This document shows positions 1 to 8,698 of a stretch of DNA of 64,000 nt, one piece after another; the stretch's first letter is position 1; the number at the start of each line of letters is the position of its first letter. Where the stretch lies: contig CAMAWH010000009.1 in the NCBI GenBank assembly GCA_945861635.1, forward strand, positions 62,001 through 126,000. Reading direction: 5' to 3'. The stretch comes from Klebsiella pneumoniae (GTDB lineage: Bacteria > Myxococcota_A > UBA796 > SXON01). The position numbers and the translations under genes were made by a program. The notes beneath the pieces are model-generated. The model did no database searches. It was given only the letters and a program-made list of their open reading frames with translations, and was not told where the DNA came from.

Positions 1-867
1 CAACGCAGGGAGTTTCGATGCATCCCCCAACCCGTCGGCGGGATGGATAAGCCCATCGAAGTCGCTTCCAAGCGCGACAACGCCGATTCCGCCGCGCCGC
101 TTCAGATAATCGGCGTGGTCGGCGACCTTCGCGATTGTGGCTGGCTTGCCGACGAAGCTGTCGTGAAAGTTGAGGCCGATCACGCCTCCCGACCTGGCGA
201 TGCAGTCGATCTCGTCATCGTGGAGGTTTCGCGCGTGGCCCGAAAGGGCGAATACGTTCGAGTGCGAGGCGATGACCGGTGCTCTGGACGCTGCGCACGC
301 CTCCAGCGTGGATCTCTGGCTCGCGTGGGACACATCCACGACGATTCCGAGGCGATTCGCCTCGGCGATCAAGGCGCGACCGTCGTCCGTGAGTCCGCCG
401 CCCCCATCCCCCGAACTACCGGCGAAACGATTGGAAAAACTCCAGGTAAGCCCGAGGGCCGCGAGCCCGCGTGCGTGGAGCGCCCGCAGCGCGGGCAGGC
501 CCCCCTTGTCGATGCCGTGCGCGCCCTCGAGCGATACGACGAGGCCGACGCGGCCTGACGCGGCGGCGAGCACCGCCTGTGCGGGCGAGCGAACGAGCGT
601 GACGCCATCGAGGCGCTTATCCTCCGCCTCGACCCTGGCGAATAGTGTCTCGACCTGTGCCGCCCAATCTCCATCTCGCGTCGGCCAGAGCACCATCATT
701 GCCACGTTGGTCCCGCCCGCGCGCATCGCGGGGAGGCCGCTTTCCAGCCCCGGCGCATCAAGGCCAAGGTGCTTCCTAACCATTTGCGTAGGCGTGTCTA
801 CATGCAAGTCCGCCTGGATGGGCGCGGCCTGTGCGAGCGCTGACGCGAGCAGCGGGAAGAGCAGCAT
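1..867 (-). CDS. Secreted membrane dipeptidase, peptidase family M19 (3' end outside window)
   Basis: The reading frame runs off the left edge; 289 N-terminal residues are visible. It opens with a short signal peptide (MLLFPLLASALAQA), so the protein is probably exported. Binuclear-zinc motifs of renal-dipeptidase-type M19 enzymes appear in order: HVDTP near the mature N-terminus, the bridging-Glu region SLEGAHG, VVDVSH, ASHSN and GSDFDG. M19 enzymes hydrolyse dipeptides, including D-amino-acid or cell-wall-derived ones, and sometimes beta-lactams; which applies here cannot be told. The gene is divergent from the discoidin/NHL gene across about 100 bases. No clear Shine-Dalgarno is seen before the ATG at 867; it is chosen because the signal peptide starts there. 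Confidence 0.9.
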   Translation of the reverse strand, partial: MLLFPLLASALAQAAPIQADLHVDTPTQMVRKHLGLDAPGLESGLPAMRAGGTNVAMMVLWPTRDGDWAAQVETLFARVEAEDKRLDGVTLVRSPAQAVLAAASGRVGLVVSLEGAHGIDKGGLPALRALHARGLAALGLTWSFSNRFAGSSGDGGGGLTDDGRALIAEANRLGIVVDVSHASQRSTLEACAASRAPVIASHSNVFALSGHARNLHDDEIDCIARSGGVIGLNFHDSFVGKPATIAKVADHADYLKRRGGIGVVALGSDFDGLIHPADGLGDASKLPAL

Positions 868-970
868 GGGCCCCGTGTAACGTTGCCACTGACAAAAATA
901 TGTCCCAAACCCCGCGCACCTTTGGCGCGTGCGCTCCCCCCCTGCTAGCAGCATCCGTCGGAGTCTCTGC

Positions 971-2761
971 ATGTTTCTTCTCCCTGTCTCCTTCGCGTTT
1001 GCCGGTGCTTTCACGGCGTCCTCCTTACTGAAGGATCCTGCGGGCGTCGCGCACCCCGCGGACGCCGCATTCGACGGCTTGCTGGCCGAAGGCTGGGGAG
1101 AGGGAGAGATGGGCCCCGGCGTCGGGAGCTGGGTGGAGATCGACCTCGGCACGGCGACCAAGCTCGACTCCGTTTCCATCTGGCCGGGCAACCTGACCGA
1201 GGGCGCCAAGTCGTACAGGGAATACGGTCGGCCAAAGTTGATCAAGGTTCTCGTGGATGGTGTCCAGCAGGGCGAGCCGGTTCGTCTACAGGACGAGTTG
1301 CAGCGGTTGGATGTGGCGGTCGACGTCACCGGCAAGAAGGTACGGATTCAGGTAGATGACGTATTTGAAGGTATGGTTTTCGCCGATTTGTTCATCGCCG
1401 AAGTCGCGGTGAACTTTTCCGACGGAGAACGCGCAAGGGCCGTGGAGAAGGTCGAGACGTGGCGCACGGGAAAAGAGGGGCAGCGATACGCCCAGAAGTA
1501 CGATGAAGACACGCTCGCCGCCTACACCACGCACAAAGAGGATCCCGACGATTTTCCGTCCTTGCAATTCCTGATGGCGGCGGCCGGCGATGGTCCGGAA
1601 TTCCTCCGCAAGCGTGTGACGTCCTTGGTTCCTGCGGGGTACCGCGCGGCCGCCATCGTTCCTGACGACATGGCCATGAAGGCCATTCGCAAGTTGCGCG
1701 ATCCCAACGGCATCCCCGGGCTGGAAATGGCGGCCCTGCGCGCGATCGGTAAACAGCAACGCGAGATTCGCGACGTCATCGATTATTTTTACGCATGGCA
1801 GGATTTAAGTGGTGGCGGGCGTCGCAACATCAAGGCGTGGGGAGAGCGCGGCTTTGAGGTCGGTGCGCTCCAGTCGTTCGACGAGCCGTTGGCCATCGAA
1901 ATCGACACGGACGGCAACGCCTGGATCGCGGACACCGGGAACAACCGGATCCAGCGATTCAATCCCAACGGCATCAGCGATGTACAGTGGGGCGCCCCGA
2001 AGGATGTTTCCCAGGCATGGTACGGAGATAATCGGAAGTGGTACGCGGCCGGTAGTGGTGCGGGTGCGGACAGCGGAACGTTCACCAACCCGATCGACAT
2101 CGAGGTGATTCCCGGCAAAGATGGAGACCAATTCATTACGCTCGACGCGCTCGGCAAGTTGCAAATCTGGGACGCCGAAGGCCGCGTGCTGATCGGGTGG
2201 AGCGTGCGAGTGGACGATCAGGTGCAGCCGCACGTGGGTGGGGAAGGCTACCTCGCGTACCTGCCGAAACAGAAGCGCATCCTCGTTTTTCTCGGCAACG
2301 ACGCCGTGGTTTTTGATACCAAGTCGGAGGAGTTGGGGCGGTGGGAGGTGAAGGACGGCACGCCGAACGCCGTTGAGGTGGGCCCGGACAGTCGCCTGTA
2401 TATGATGTTCGGGCACAACGTTATCGCCTACAATCCAGATGGATTTCGGTACGGTACCGTGATCGACGAACGAATTCTGGGCGAGGGCTTCGAGGACTGC
2501 GACTTGACCTTCGACGAGAAAGGCTCCATGTGGGCGCTCACCGACAAGGGGATGGCGTTGAAGTTCAAGAAGCCGGGAAAGCTGGATTGGAAGCAGGAAG
2601 TTAGCGAGGTCGAGCTGGTACACCCGAGGTTTGCGGTCCGGCAGGGTCAGGTGTTGTTGACCGACCGCGATCGCATCGTACCGATCGATGTATTGCAACT
2701 CCACACCGACGCGGTGGAGGCGGAAAAAGCGGAGGCGGAAGAAAGGAAGGGGAAGAAGTGA
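971..2761 (+). CDS. Exported discoidin-like / NHL-repeat protein
   Basis: Start chosen at ATG 971, with GGAG 7 bases upstream, giving an immediate signal peptide (MFLLPVSFAFAGAF). Residues about 20-160 look like a discoidin/NADase-type galactose-binding-like beta-sandwich (SWVEIDLGTATKLDSVSIWP, then a strand-rich stretch). After a helical, charged middle (about 160-300) comes an NHL-type beta-propeller segment with the typical DGNAWIADTGNNRIQRFN motif and weaker repeats to about 570. The tail is a short Lys/Glu-rich helix ending KGKK. The likely role is extracellular or periplasmic ligand binding; no catalytic motif is seen. Its stop overlaps the GTG start of the next lipoprotein by 4 bases, so the two are probably translated together. 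Confidence 0.8.
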   Translation: MFLLPVSFAFAGAFTASSLLKDPAGVAHPADAAFDGLLAEGWGEGEMGPGVGSWVEIDLGTATKLDSVSIWPGNLTEGAKSYREYGRPKLIKVLVDGVQQGEPVRLQDELQRLDVAVDVTGKKVRIQVDDVFEGMVFADLFIAEVAVNFSDGERARAVEKVETWRTGKEGQRYAQKYDEDTLAAYTTHKEDPDDFPSLQFLMAAAGDGPEFLRKRVTSLVPAGYRAAAIVPDDMAMKAIRKLRDPNGIPGLEMAALRAIGKQQREIRDVIDYFYAWQDLSGGGRRNIKAWGERGFEVGALQSFDEPLAIEIDTDGNAWIADTGNNRIQRFNPNGISDVQWGAPKDVSQAWYGDNRKWYAAGSGAGADSGTFTNPIDIEVIPGKDGDQFITLDALGKLQIWDAEGRVLIGWSVRVDDQVQPHVGGEGYLAYLPKQKRILVFLGNDAVVFDTKSEELGRWEVKDGTPNAVEVGPDSRLYMMFGHNVIAYNPDGFRYGTVIDERILGEGFEDCDLTFDEKGSMWALTDKGMALKFKKPGKLDWKQEVSEVELVHPRFAVRQGQVLLTDRDRIVPIDVLQLHTDAVEAEKAEAEERKGKK

Positions 2762-4038
2762 GGGCGGCGGGCTTCGCGTTTGCCGTGATGTTCCTCGCGG
2801 GCTGTACGGGAGAGGAGCCGCTAGCGCCGGTCGCGGCGCCGGTGCCCCTCTTGGATGTACCGCCGCCCGGCCCGCCGACCGCCGCCAATTGGTCGGCCGA
2901 CAACATCCGCGACCTGCATCCGCTCGCGCCCACTCGCGCCGCGAAGGTGTCGCGGCCAATCTCCTCTCTGCCTGCATACGATGTTACCCTCACGACGCTG
3001 GCTCCCGTGATTGAGGGTTTTGCCGCCGATCCGGACAACCCGTGGGCCGTCGCGCATGGTGTTCTCGCCCGGGGCGCCGAATTCCGCCTTTCCGATGGGC
3101 GTCCCGCCATCGCCCACCTGTTCGCGTCCTACTCCGAGCCGCGAACGATCGGAACGCTCACGCTTATCGGCTTCCCCCGTGTGCGCGGCGACATCCGCGT
3201 CGAGCCGCACACGGACCTGATCCTGAAAAACGTCGCCGAAGCAGGACTTTCGCCCGACACTTTGTTCTCGGCCGGTGGTGGCTCGGTCACGGTTGCCGAC
3301 CTGTATCGGTACACGCTGCTCAAGACCTTTCTCGTGCCCGCTTCGAACAAGTCAAGCTACGACGCGCCGAATGACATGCCGTGGGGCGTTCAGGCACTGG
3401 CCGCGTGGGCCCCTCCGGGCCCACTGATGTGGACGGCGGCGGATGGCACGCGGATGGACATGGATGAACTTACACATTTCCTGGTGGCCGTCATGCATCA
3501 GGAGAGCAAATTCATGTTCGACGCGATGCGAGCGGGAGCGTCGTTCGAGCGCTCCGGCCAATCGCTTTTCAGCTACACGTGCGGCGGGGCGCATTTGGTT
3601 CAGGGGGCTACGTATGCGGTAGCGCGGGGCTACGGCCATCCCGAGGATCGGAAGGCCGTGGAACTTCAGGTTCCCCTTCTGTTTTATCGTCTACCTATCG
3701 AGCTGCGCATCTATGACGCCGCACTGGCGAAGAACAAGAAATTTCAGGTGACGCTGCTTGTACAAAGAATGAAGTTTCTCGGACACTTTCTTGAAACCAT
3801 GTCGAAGTTGCAAGCCCTCGGATTCTACACAGCCGATGATGCGCAGGCCGCGACGCTGGAAGGCGCGGCGCAAAATCTGGCGCTGACGGTTTCGGCGCTG
3901 CAGAAGGCCAATGTGTTCGACCACCTGCCGGAGCTGCGGAAGGCGGACGAGCAGGCCTACCTCGACGTCGTCGGGGACGCCGCGCACGCGGTGCGCGGGC
4001 TCGAACTAGCGCTGGGCCGAGGCACGATTTCGTACTGA
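2758..4038 (+). CDS. Lipoprotein of unknown function
   Basis: GTG start overlapping the upstream stop (GTGA). The N-terminus MRAAGFAFAVMFLAGC carries a lipobox (LAGC) with Cys at 16, followed by a Pro/Ala-rich linker, so it should be lipid-anchored, at +2 Thr probably in the outer membrane. The remaining roughly 380 residues are mixed alpha/beta with a helical C-terminal third. A segment reading ELTHFLVAVMHQESKFMFDA is helical and resembles no catalytic motif I recognise. It is transcribed behind the discoidin/NHL gene, suggesting a shared surface function. I do not recognise the family. Confidence 0.75.
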   Translation: MRAAGFAFAVMFLAGCTGEEPLAPVAAPVPLLDVPPPGPPTAANWSADNIRDLHPLAPTRAAKVSRPISSLPAYDVTLTTLAPVIEGFAADPDNPWAVAHGVLARGAEFRLSDGRPAIAHLFASYSEPRTIGTLTLIGFPRVRGDIRVEPHTDLILKNVAEAGLSPDTLFSAGGGSVTVADLYRYTLLKTFLVPASNKSSYDAPNDMPWGVQALAAWAPPGPLMWTAADGTRMDMDELTHFLVAVMHQESKFMFDAMRAGASFERSGQSLFSYTCGGAHLVQGATYAVARGYGHPEDRKAVELQVPLLFYRLPIELRIYDAALAKNKKFQVTLLVQRMKFLGHFLETMSKLQALGFYTADDAQAATLEGAAQNLALTVSALQKANVFDHLPELRKADEQAYLDVVGDAAHAVRGLELALGRGTISY

Positions 4039-4078
4039 GGCGCATGGGCCGGTCGGCCAGACGCCTACTCGGAGACGG

Positions 4079-5080
4079 CTACTCGGCGATGTCGCCCGGC
4101 GCGCCTTCCTGCTGAGCGCGTCGGAAAATCTCGTACATGGTCGCCCTCGTCACTGCGGTGCGGACGGCGAAAAGCTCGCTTCCCGCAGCTCCAGCCGCGA
4201 TCTTCTCGGCGAGTGCGGCTGCATCATTGGCAGCCACCACTCTCCCGTGCACCCGCAACGCCAGCTCCGCCATGCGCGCGGCCGCCAGGAAATCCGCACG
4301 GTTGCCATCATGGAGCGCCGCGTTCGCGCCGTCGGCGATCCAACTGTCATCGCCCTCGGGCGTTGTTCGCAACTGTTCCGCGGTGACGCCGGCATTGATC
4401 AGCGCGTGCGGAAGGCAAAGCAGGCGGTCACCCACCGCTTCCTCGACCTCCGCGCCCCCGAACTGCAGACGGTCGAGACCGCGTGCCGTCGTCAGCTGCG
4501 TCGCGCTGATTTTCTCCATGAAGTGCTTCCATCCATGGTCGTGGCTGCCCGAAACCGCCGCATCGGCGAGATTCAGCCCGAGAGAAAAGGGAACCTCCTT
4601 CAAACCAGCGTCGGCAGCGAGGCGCCGCCAGAGCTCTCGAACTTCCCCGCGGCTCGCATGTCCGTGCTCCATGTGCGGGTTCGGAATTCCGAGTCGCACC
4701 TCTGCTACACAGCTCCCTTCGAGGTCCGTAGCCGTCAGAACGAGCGCGATGTTGCCGTCTGCGTCGGGAGCGCCAAGCCACGCGCGGGGTGGAACGTCCA
4801 CGGCCTCCGCGGCGAGGGTGAATGCCCGCACCGGGGCCCTGTCTTCTACCTTGACGCCGCGCGACTTCAGCCGATGCAGCGCGGCCGCTGCGGCCTTGCG
4901 CAAAGATTTGGGCGCAACGACGGATTGCAGTGCCACGACGTTGCCCAATTCGGCGGCCGCAGCGATCGCCAGCTCCGGGTCGGCGAGGGAAACAACGTCG
5001 CCGGTACCGTCATGCGCCCACGCGACGGTAGCGGCGTCTCCTACTCGGGAAACAATGGAGGAAATACGGGGATCAGGCAT
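4079..5080 (-). CDS. Hypothetical protein, translationally coupled to maeB
   Basis: Start set at the ATG at 5080 (MPDPRISSIVSRV), which overlaps the 3' end of maeB by 8 bases. A longer frame extends upstream into maeB but that part is Ser/Pro/Arg shadow sequence. The 333-residue product is soluble, Ala-rich and mostly helical, with no signal peptide or membrane segment. Its middle holds several acidic and His residues (NPHMEHGH, GSHDHGWKH) that could bind metal, but no known motif is matched. Function unknown. It ends 40 bases from the convergent lipoprotein stop. Confidence 0.65.
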   Translation of the reverse strand: MPDPRISSIVSRVGDAATVAWAHDGTGDVVSLADPELAIAAAAELGNVVALQSVVAPKSLRKAAAAALHRLKSRGVKVEDRAPVRAFTLAAEAVDVPPRAWLGAPDADGNIALVLTATDLEGSCVAEVRLGIPNPHMEHGHASRGEVRELWRRLAADAGLKEVPFSLGLNLADAAVSGSHDHGWKHFMEKISATQLTTARGLDRLQFGGAEVEEAVGDRLLCLPHALINAGVTAEQLRTTPEGDDSWIADGANAALHDGNRADFLAAARMAELALRVHGRVVAANDAAALAEKIAAGAAGSELFAVRTAVTRATMYEIFRRAQQEGAPGDIAE

Positions 5081-7352
5081 GGGAGCGGGCCTTCTGCGCT
5101 TCGATGTCGAGCGCCTGATTGACGGTGATGGCGGCGATGGAGACGATGTCAGCGACGGTGGCACCGAGGGCGAGCACGTTGACGGCCTTGCGGGTGCCGA
5201 CCAGAACGGGCCCTACAGCGGTGCCGCCCCCGAGCTCGCGGAGGAGTTTGTAGGCGATATTTCCACTGGCCAGGCCGGGGAAGATCAGCACGTTTGCGTC
5301 TCCCTGAATCGCGGAGAACGGGAAGTCGTTTCCAGCCAGCTCGGCGTTGACGGCCGTGTCGGCCTGCATCTCGCCGTCGATGACCAGATCCGGCCATTTG
5401 GCCTTCACGATCTTTATCGCGGCGGCGATCTTCGTTACCTCCGGATTGTCGCGGTGTTCGCCGAAGTCCGAGTACGAGAGCATCGCAACGCGTGGTGTGA
5501 ACCCGAACGACTGAGAAAGGCGCGCGGTATTCATCGCGATCTGCGCGAGGTCCTCGGCCTGCGGCAGGATGTTGACGGTACAATCCCCGAGGAACAAGCT
5601 ACGCGTCTTAAAGATCATCAGGTATACGCCGCTGACGATGCTCACCGCCGGGTCCTTGCCGATGATCTGGAGGGCGGGTCGCGCAGTCTTGGCGTAGGGC
5701 GTGGTCAATCCACCGACGAGGCCGTCCGCGTCTCCGCAGCTGACCATCATGGACGCATACACGACGGGCTTCCTTAGCGTTTGGCGGGCCGCCTGCTGTG
5801 TTGTTCCCTTTCGCTGGCGTGTTTCCCACAGGCGCTCGGTGTACCGCTCAAACCGTTCGTCCTCGCGGATTTCGTGAATCTCGATGCCCGCGAGCGAGAT
5901 CTTGGCTTGCTCAGCGCGGTTCAGGATCTTCCACTCCTCCCCGATGAGGATTGGCTTGCAGATGCCCTCATCCACGAGGATTTGCGCGGCGCGGAGGATG
6001 CGCGGGTTCGGCCCGTCCGGAAAGACTATGCGACGGGGATTTTTTTGAGCCCGGTTCATCATCGGGCGGATCAGCTCCTTCGACTTCTCCAGCATCCGCT
6101 CCAAACGTTCGCGATAGGCGCCGTAGTCCGTGATGGGAAATCGAGCGACTCCGGAGTCCGCAGCGGCCTTCGCCACGGCGGGCGCAACCCAGAGGAGCAC
6201 GCGCGGGTCGAAGGGCTTGGGGATGATGTAGTCCGGCCCGAAGTGAAGATGCTCAAGGTTATATGCGGCGAGTACGCTATCCGGAACGTCCTGCTTGGCG
6301 AGTTCCGCGAGTGCCCGCACGGCCGCCACCTTCATGGCTTCGTTGATGGCACGCGCCCGCGTGTCGAGGGCCCCCCGGAAAAGGAACGGGAAGCCGAGGA
6401 CGTTGTTGACCTGATTCGGGAAATCGCTCCGGCCAGTCGCGATAATCGAGTCCGGAACGGCTGCTTTCGCGTCGTTGTAGCTGATCTCCGGGTCAGGATT
6501 CGCCATCGCAAAAACGATGGGGCGCGGCTTCATCGCGCTGAGCATTTCCGGCTTCAGCACACCGCCGACGGACAGGCCGACGAAGACGTCGGCATCGACG
6601 AGCACCTCGGCGAGCTTGGCGGGCTGGGTTCCCTGCGCAAAGCTCATTTTCTCGGGGAACGTGTGCTCCTTTCGTCCATTGAAGACGAGCCCTTCCGAGT
6701 CGCAGAGGAAGATGTTTTTTCGCTCGACGCCGAGCGAGACGAACAATAGTGCCGTCGCGATGGCAGCCGCGCCCGCGCCGCTGAAAACGACCTTGATGCT
6801 GCCGAGCGATCGTTCGGTCAGCTCGACAGCGTTGAGCAGGCCGGCCGTCGCGATGATGGCCGTGCCGTGCTGATCGTCGTGAAAGACCGGGATGTCGAGG
6901 ATCTTTTGCAGTTCCTGTTCAATAAAGAAGCAATCCGGAGATTTGATGTCCTCCAGGTTGATGCCACCGAACGTTGGCGCGATGGCCTTGACGGCGGCAA
7001 TGACCTCTGCCGGGGTGCGCGCGTCGAGTTCGATGTCGATCGAGTCAATGTCGGCGAACTTCTTGAACAGATTGGACTTGCCCTCCATGACGGGTTTGCC
7101 AGCAAGTGGGCCGATATTGCCAAGACCGAGCACGGCGGTTCCGTTGGTGACGACGGCCACGAGGTTTCCCTTGGCCGTGTACAGGTACGCATCGTCCGGA
7201 TTCCGATGGATCGCGAGGCATGGTTCGGCCACGCCAGGGGTGTAGGCCAAGGACAGGTCTCGCTGTGTGGCCAGCGCTTTCGTTGGAATAATCTCGATTT
7301 TTCCGGGACGTCCTTCGCTGTGGTAGTCGAGTGCGTCACTTTTCAGGCTCAT
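5073..7352 (-). CDS. maeB: NADP-type malic enzyme with C-terminal phosphotransacetylase-like domain
   Basis: The 759-residue length and two-domain layout match the large MaeB-type malic enzymes (about 760). The N-terminal half (1 to about 420) is the malic enzyme: SLAYTPGVAEPC, GLGNIGPLAGKPVMEGK, DDQHGTAII (metal and malate binding) and VFSGAGAAAIA (nucleotide-binding Rossmann loop). The C-terminal half resembles phosphate acetyl/butyryltransferase; in characterised MaeB proteins it is regulatory, often acetyl-CoA-responsive, rather than catalytic. The enzyme oxidatively decarboxylates malate to pyruvate with NADPH formation. Its start lies 22 bases behind the HypA-like gene and its stop is inside the next gene's start, so the three are probably one transcript. 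Confidence 0.96.
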   Translation of the reverse strand: MSLKSDALDYHSEGRPGKIEIIPTKALATQRDLSLAYTPGVAEPCLAIHRNPDDAYLYTAKGNLVAVVTNGTAVLGLGNIGPLAGKPVMEGKSNLFKKFADIDSIDIELDARTPAEVIAAVKAIAPTFGGINLEDIKSPDCFFIEQELQKILDIPVFHDDQHGTAIIATAGLLNAVELTERSLGSIKVVFSGAGAAAIATALLFVSLGVERKNIFLCDSEGLVFNGRKEHTFPEKMSFAQGTQPAKLAEVLVDADVFVGLSVGGVLKPEMLSAMKPRPIVFAMANPDPEISYNDAKAAVPDSIIATGRSDFPNQVNNVLGFPFLFRGALDTRARAINEAMKVAAVRALAELAKQDVPDSVLAAYNLEHLHFGPDYIIPKPFDPRVLLWVAPAVAKAAADSGVARFPITDYGAYRERLERMLEKSKELIRPMMNRAQKNPRRIVFPDGPNPRILRAAQILVDEGICKPILIGEEWKILNRAEQAKISLAGIEIHEIREDERFERYTERLWETRQRKGTTQQAARQTLRKPVVYASMMVSCGDADGLVGGLTTPYAKTARPALQIIGKDPAVSIVSGVYLMIFKTRSLFLGDCTVNILPQAEDLAQIAMNTARLSQSFGFTPRVAMLSYSDFGEHRDNPEVTKIAAAIKIVKAKWPDLVIDGEMQADTAVNAELAGNDFPFSAIQGDANVLIFPGLASGNIAYKLLRELGGGTAVGPVLVGTRKAVNVLALGATVADIVSIAAITVNQALDIEAQKARSHA

Positions 7353-7374
7353 CGGGCCTCCGAGGGCGGAGGGT

Positions 7375-7713
7375 TTATCCCGGCGCGGCGTCGGATTCCC
7401 CCCACGCTCGGGCGATCGTCAGCTCGTTGCCATGGATCATGGCGGCGTTCGGGGAACCACACACCGGGCACGGATGCTCGTCTGAAGGGTACTCGGCGCC
7501 GCAATCGAGGCATTTCAGCGCGGATCCGATGGGCGTGATCTCGATCGTGACGCCTGGCAGCGCCCGCTCAAGGGCGTCCCGCAATTCGGTGGCCGTCAGA
7601 TCGACCTCTTCGCCAAGATGGACCTCGATTCCATCCAGGCGAAAGCCCGCCGGGGGCAGCTGGGCGCGCAGGCCCGAGACGAGCGTCTCGGCGACATCAT
7701 CGGCGGCGGACAT
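7375..7713 (-). CDS. HypA-like zinc-ribbon protein lacking the nickel-binding N-terminus
   Basis: The C-terminal half carries the HypA/HybF zinc ribbon: CLDCG, then CPVCGS, followed by the characteristic GNELTIARA strand. The N-terminal half also follows the HypA fold (VEVHLGEEV-like strand, then a helix, then GVTIEITPI). Genuine HypA proteins start with Met-His-Glu, whose N-terminal His2 binds nickel; here the protein starts MSAADD, so that site is absent. No hydrogenase or urease genes are in the window. The start at 7713 is preceded by a -10-like TATCCT 7 bases upstream. It leads the HypA-like/maeB/hypothetical set. Its own role is unknown; zinc binding is the safest inference. Confidence 0.7.
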   Translation of the reverse strand: MSAADDVAETLVSGLRAQLPPAGFRLDGIEVHLGEEVDLTATELRDALERALPGVTIEITPIGSALKCLDCGAEYPSDEHPCPVCGSPNAAMIHGNELTIARAWGESDAAPG

Positions 7714-7720
7714 GCCCGGT

Positions 7721-7726
7721 AGGATA
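7721..7726 (-). promoter_or_regulatory. Possible -10 element for a leaderless HypA-like transcript
   Basis: TATCCT on the minus strand, 7 bases from the ATG at 7713. No good -35 is visible. The divergent gene starts only 23 bases away, so promoters for both must overlap neighbouring coding sequence. Confidence 0.25.
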
Positions 7727-7736
7727 GCAGTCGGGG

Positions 7737-8270
7737 ATGGATCGTGCCGGTCAGGCGGGCATCCGCCTGCGCATTGCGCTGGCGTGCGGCGATGTGGAGC
7801 GTGCGTTGTCCGAGTTGGATGCATTGGACGACGCCCATCACGTCGAGATTCTGTTGGGGGCGGCGATTCGTGACGAGCGAGAGCGACACGGCGGGGTCGG
7901 ATATTACTTGCGTCGGGAGTGGGCCGAGTTGGTCACGTTCCTGTGCGGCACGCCGAGCCTGACCCTCGATCACCTCGCTGCCGCCTACGTTGCAAGCCGC
8001 CGCGCCCCCGTGGACTGGTGCCCGCACGGCCGTGTCCTCACCGAGCGACTTCCGGAAATCGAAGCGGATGTTTCGGTCGCGCGTTGGCTCGCCGATGGCG
8101 TTTCCGGCGCCAGCATCCTCGACGCGCTCGCAGGCAAGCCGCTTCACGCGGGCGTCGCCTACTACTACCACGTCGGAACCATCCACGCGCTCGGGGTGCG
8201 TCCGCTCCTGATCCTCGCCGCGAGCGCCGACTACTTCCCGCTTGAACGACTCGCCAACGCGACGTCCTGA
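7737..8270 (+). CDS. Hypothetical protein, 177 residues
   Basis: ATG at 7737 preceded by GGGG. The product is soluble and largely helical, with no signal peptide or clear repeat; a Tyr-rich segment (GVAYYYHVGTIHALG) lies near the C-terminus. Family not recognised. It is divergent from the HypA-like gene, and its last 40 bases overlap the tail of exbD on the other strand. Codon positions look like real coding sequence, with third-position GC high. Confidence 0.6.
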   Translation: MDRAGQAGIRLRIALACGDVERALSELDALDDAHHVEILLGAAIRDERERHGGVGYYLRREWAELVTFLCGTPSLTLDHLAAAYVASRRAPVDWCPHGRVLTERLPEIEADVSVARWLADGVSGASILDALAGKPLHAGVAYYYHVGTIHALGVRPLLILAASADYFPLERLANATS

Positions 8271-8698
8271 AAGCCAGCTGCCTGTGCCTTTCGAATCACC
8301 TGCCAAACCAACTTGTACTGCGCCTGCTCGTCGCCCCGCACGACAATGCGTGTGCCCGTTTGACCCTTCGGAACCGCTAACAACTTCGTCGTAAGCTGCT
8401 CGACGGGAAACGTGTCACCCTCAAGGAAGACGGTACCATCGGGGAGCACGGACACCACGATGTCCTTCGGCACCAGCGCGCTATCTCCCGTTCCCTCGGG
8501 CGTCTGCACCGAAAGCGCCTTTTCGCTGAGCAGGTTTTTGGCTTTCGCAGCCTCCTTCTCGGCCTCGACCATCGAGCTCGACACCACCATGAAGATGATG
8601 AGCAGGACGATGAAGACGTCCGTCAGCGGCGTCACGTTGATTTCGGCGAAGATCGGGGCTTCTTCGTCTCCGCCGCTATCCTGCGGAGGACCCTGCAT
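8231..8698 (-). CDS. exbD: ExbD/TolR-type biopolymer transport protein
   Basis: The 155-residue protein has a short cytosolic N-terminus, one membrane segment of ExbD type (INVTPLTDVFIVLLIIFMVV, with the conserved Asp for proton-driven coupling) and a periplasmic domain ending in the typical strand/helix pattern (GTRIVVRGDEQAQYKLVWQ). It should form the stator-like motor with the ExbB partner and energise a TonB- or Tol-like trans-envelope system. The start lies inside exbB (23-base overlap). No tonB or tolA is present in the window, so the powered system is unknown. The tail overlaps the convergent hypothetical gene by 40 bases. Confidence 0.93.
   Translation of the reverse strand: MQGPPQDSGGDEEAPIFAEINVTPLTDVFIVLLIIFMVVSSSMVEAEKEAAKAKNLLSEKALSVQTPEGTGDSALVPKDIVVSVLPDGTVFLEGDTFPVEQLTTKLLAVPKGQTGTRIVVRGDEQAQYKLVWQVIRKAQAAGFQDVALASRSSGK

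Noticed and set aside
868..970. Promoter in the gap between dipeptidase and discoidin/NHL genes
   Set aside because: TTGCCA and TATGTC are present but their spacing is only about 10 bases, so no credible pair was found.
1805..2977. Long open frame on the minus strand across the discoidin/NHL and lipoprotein genes
   Set aside because: Arg/Pro-rich shadow without domain similarity; the opposite strand has recognisable domains, a signal peptide and a ribosome site.
4039..4078. GGCC-centred inverted repeat between the lipoprotein and the maeB-linked hypothetical
   Set aside because: Only a 4-bp stem and no T-tract; too weak to call a terminator.
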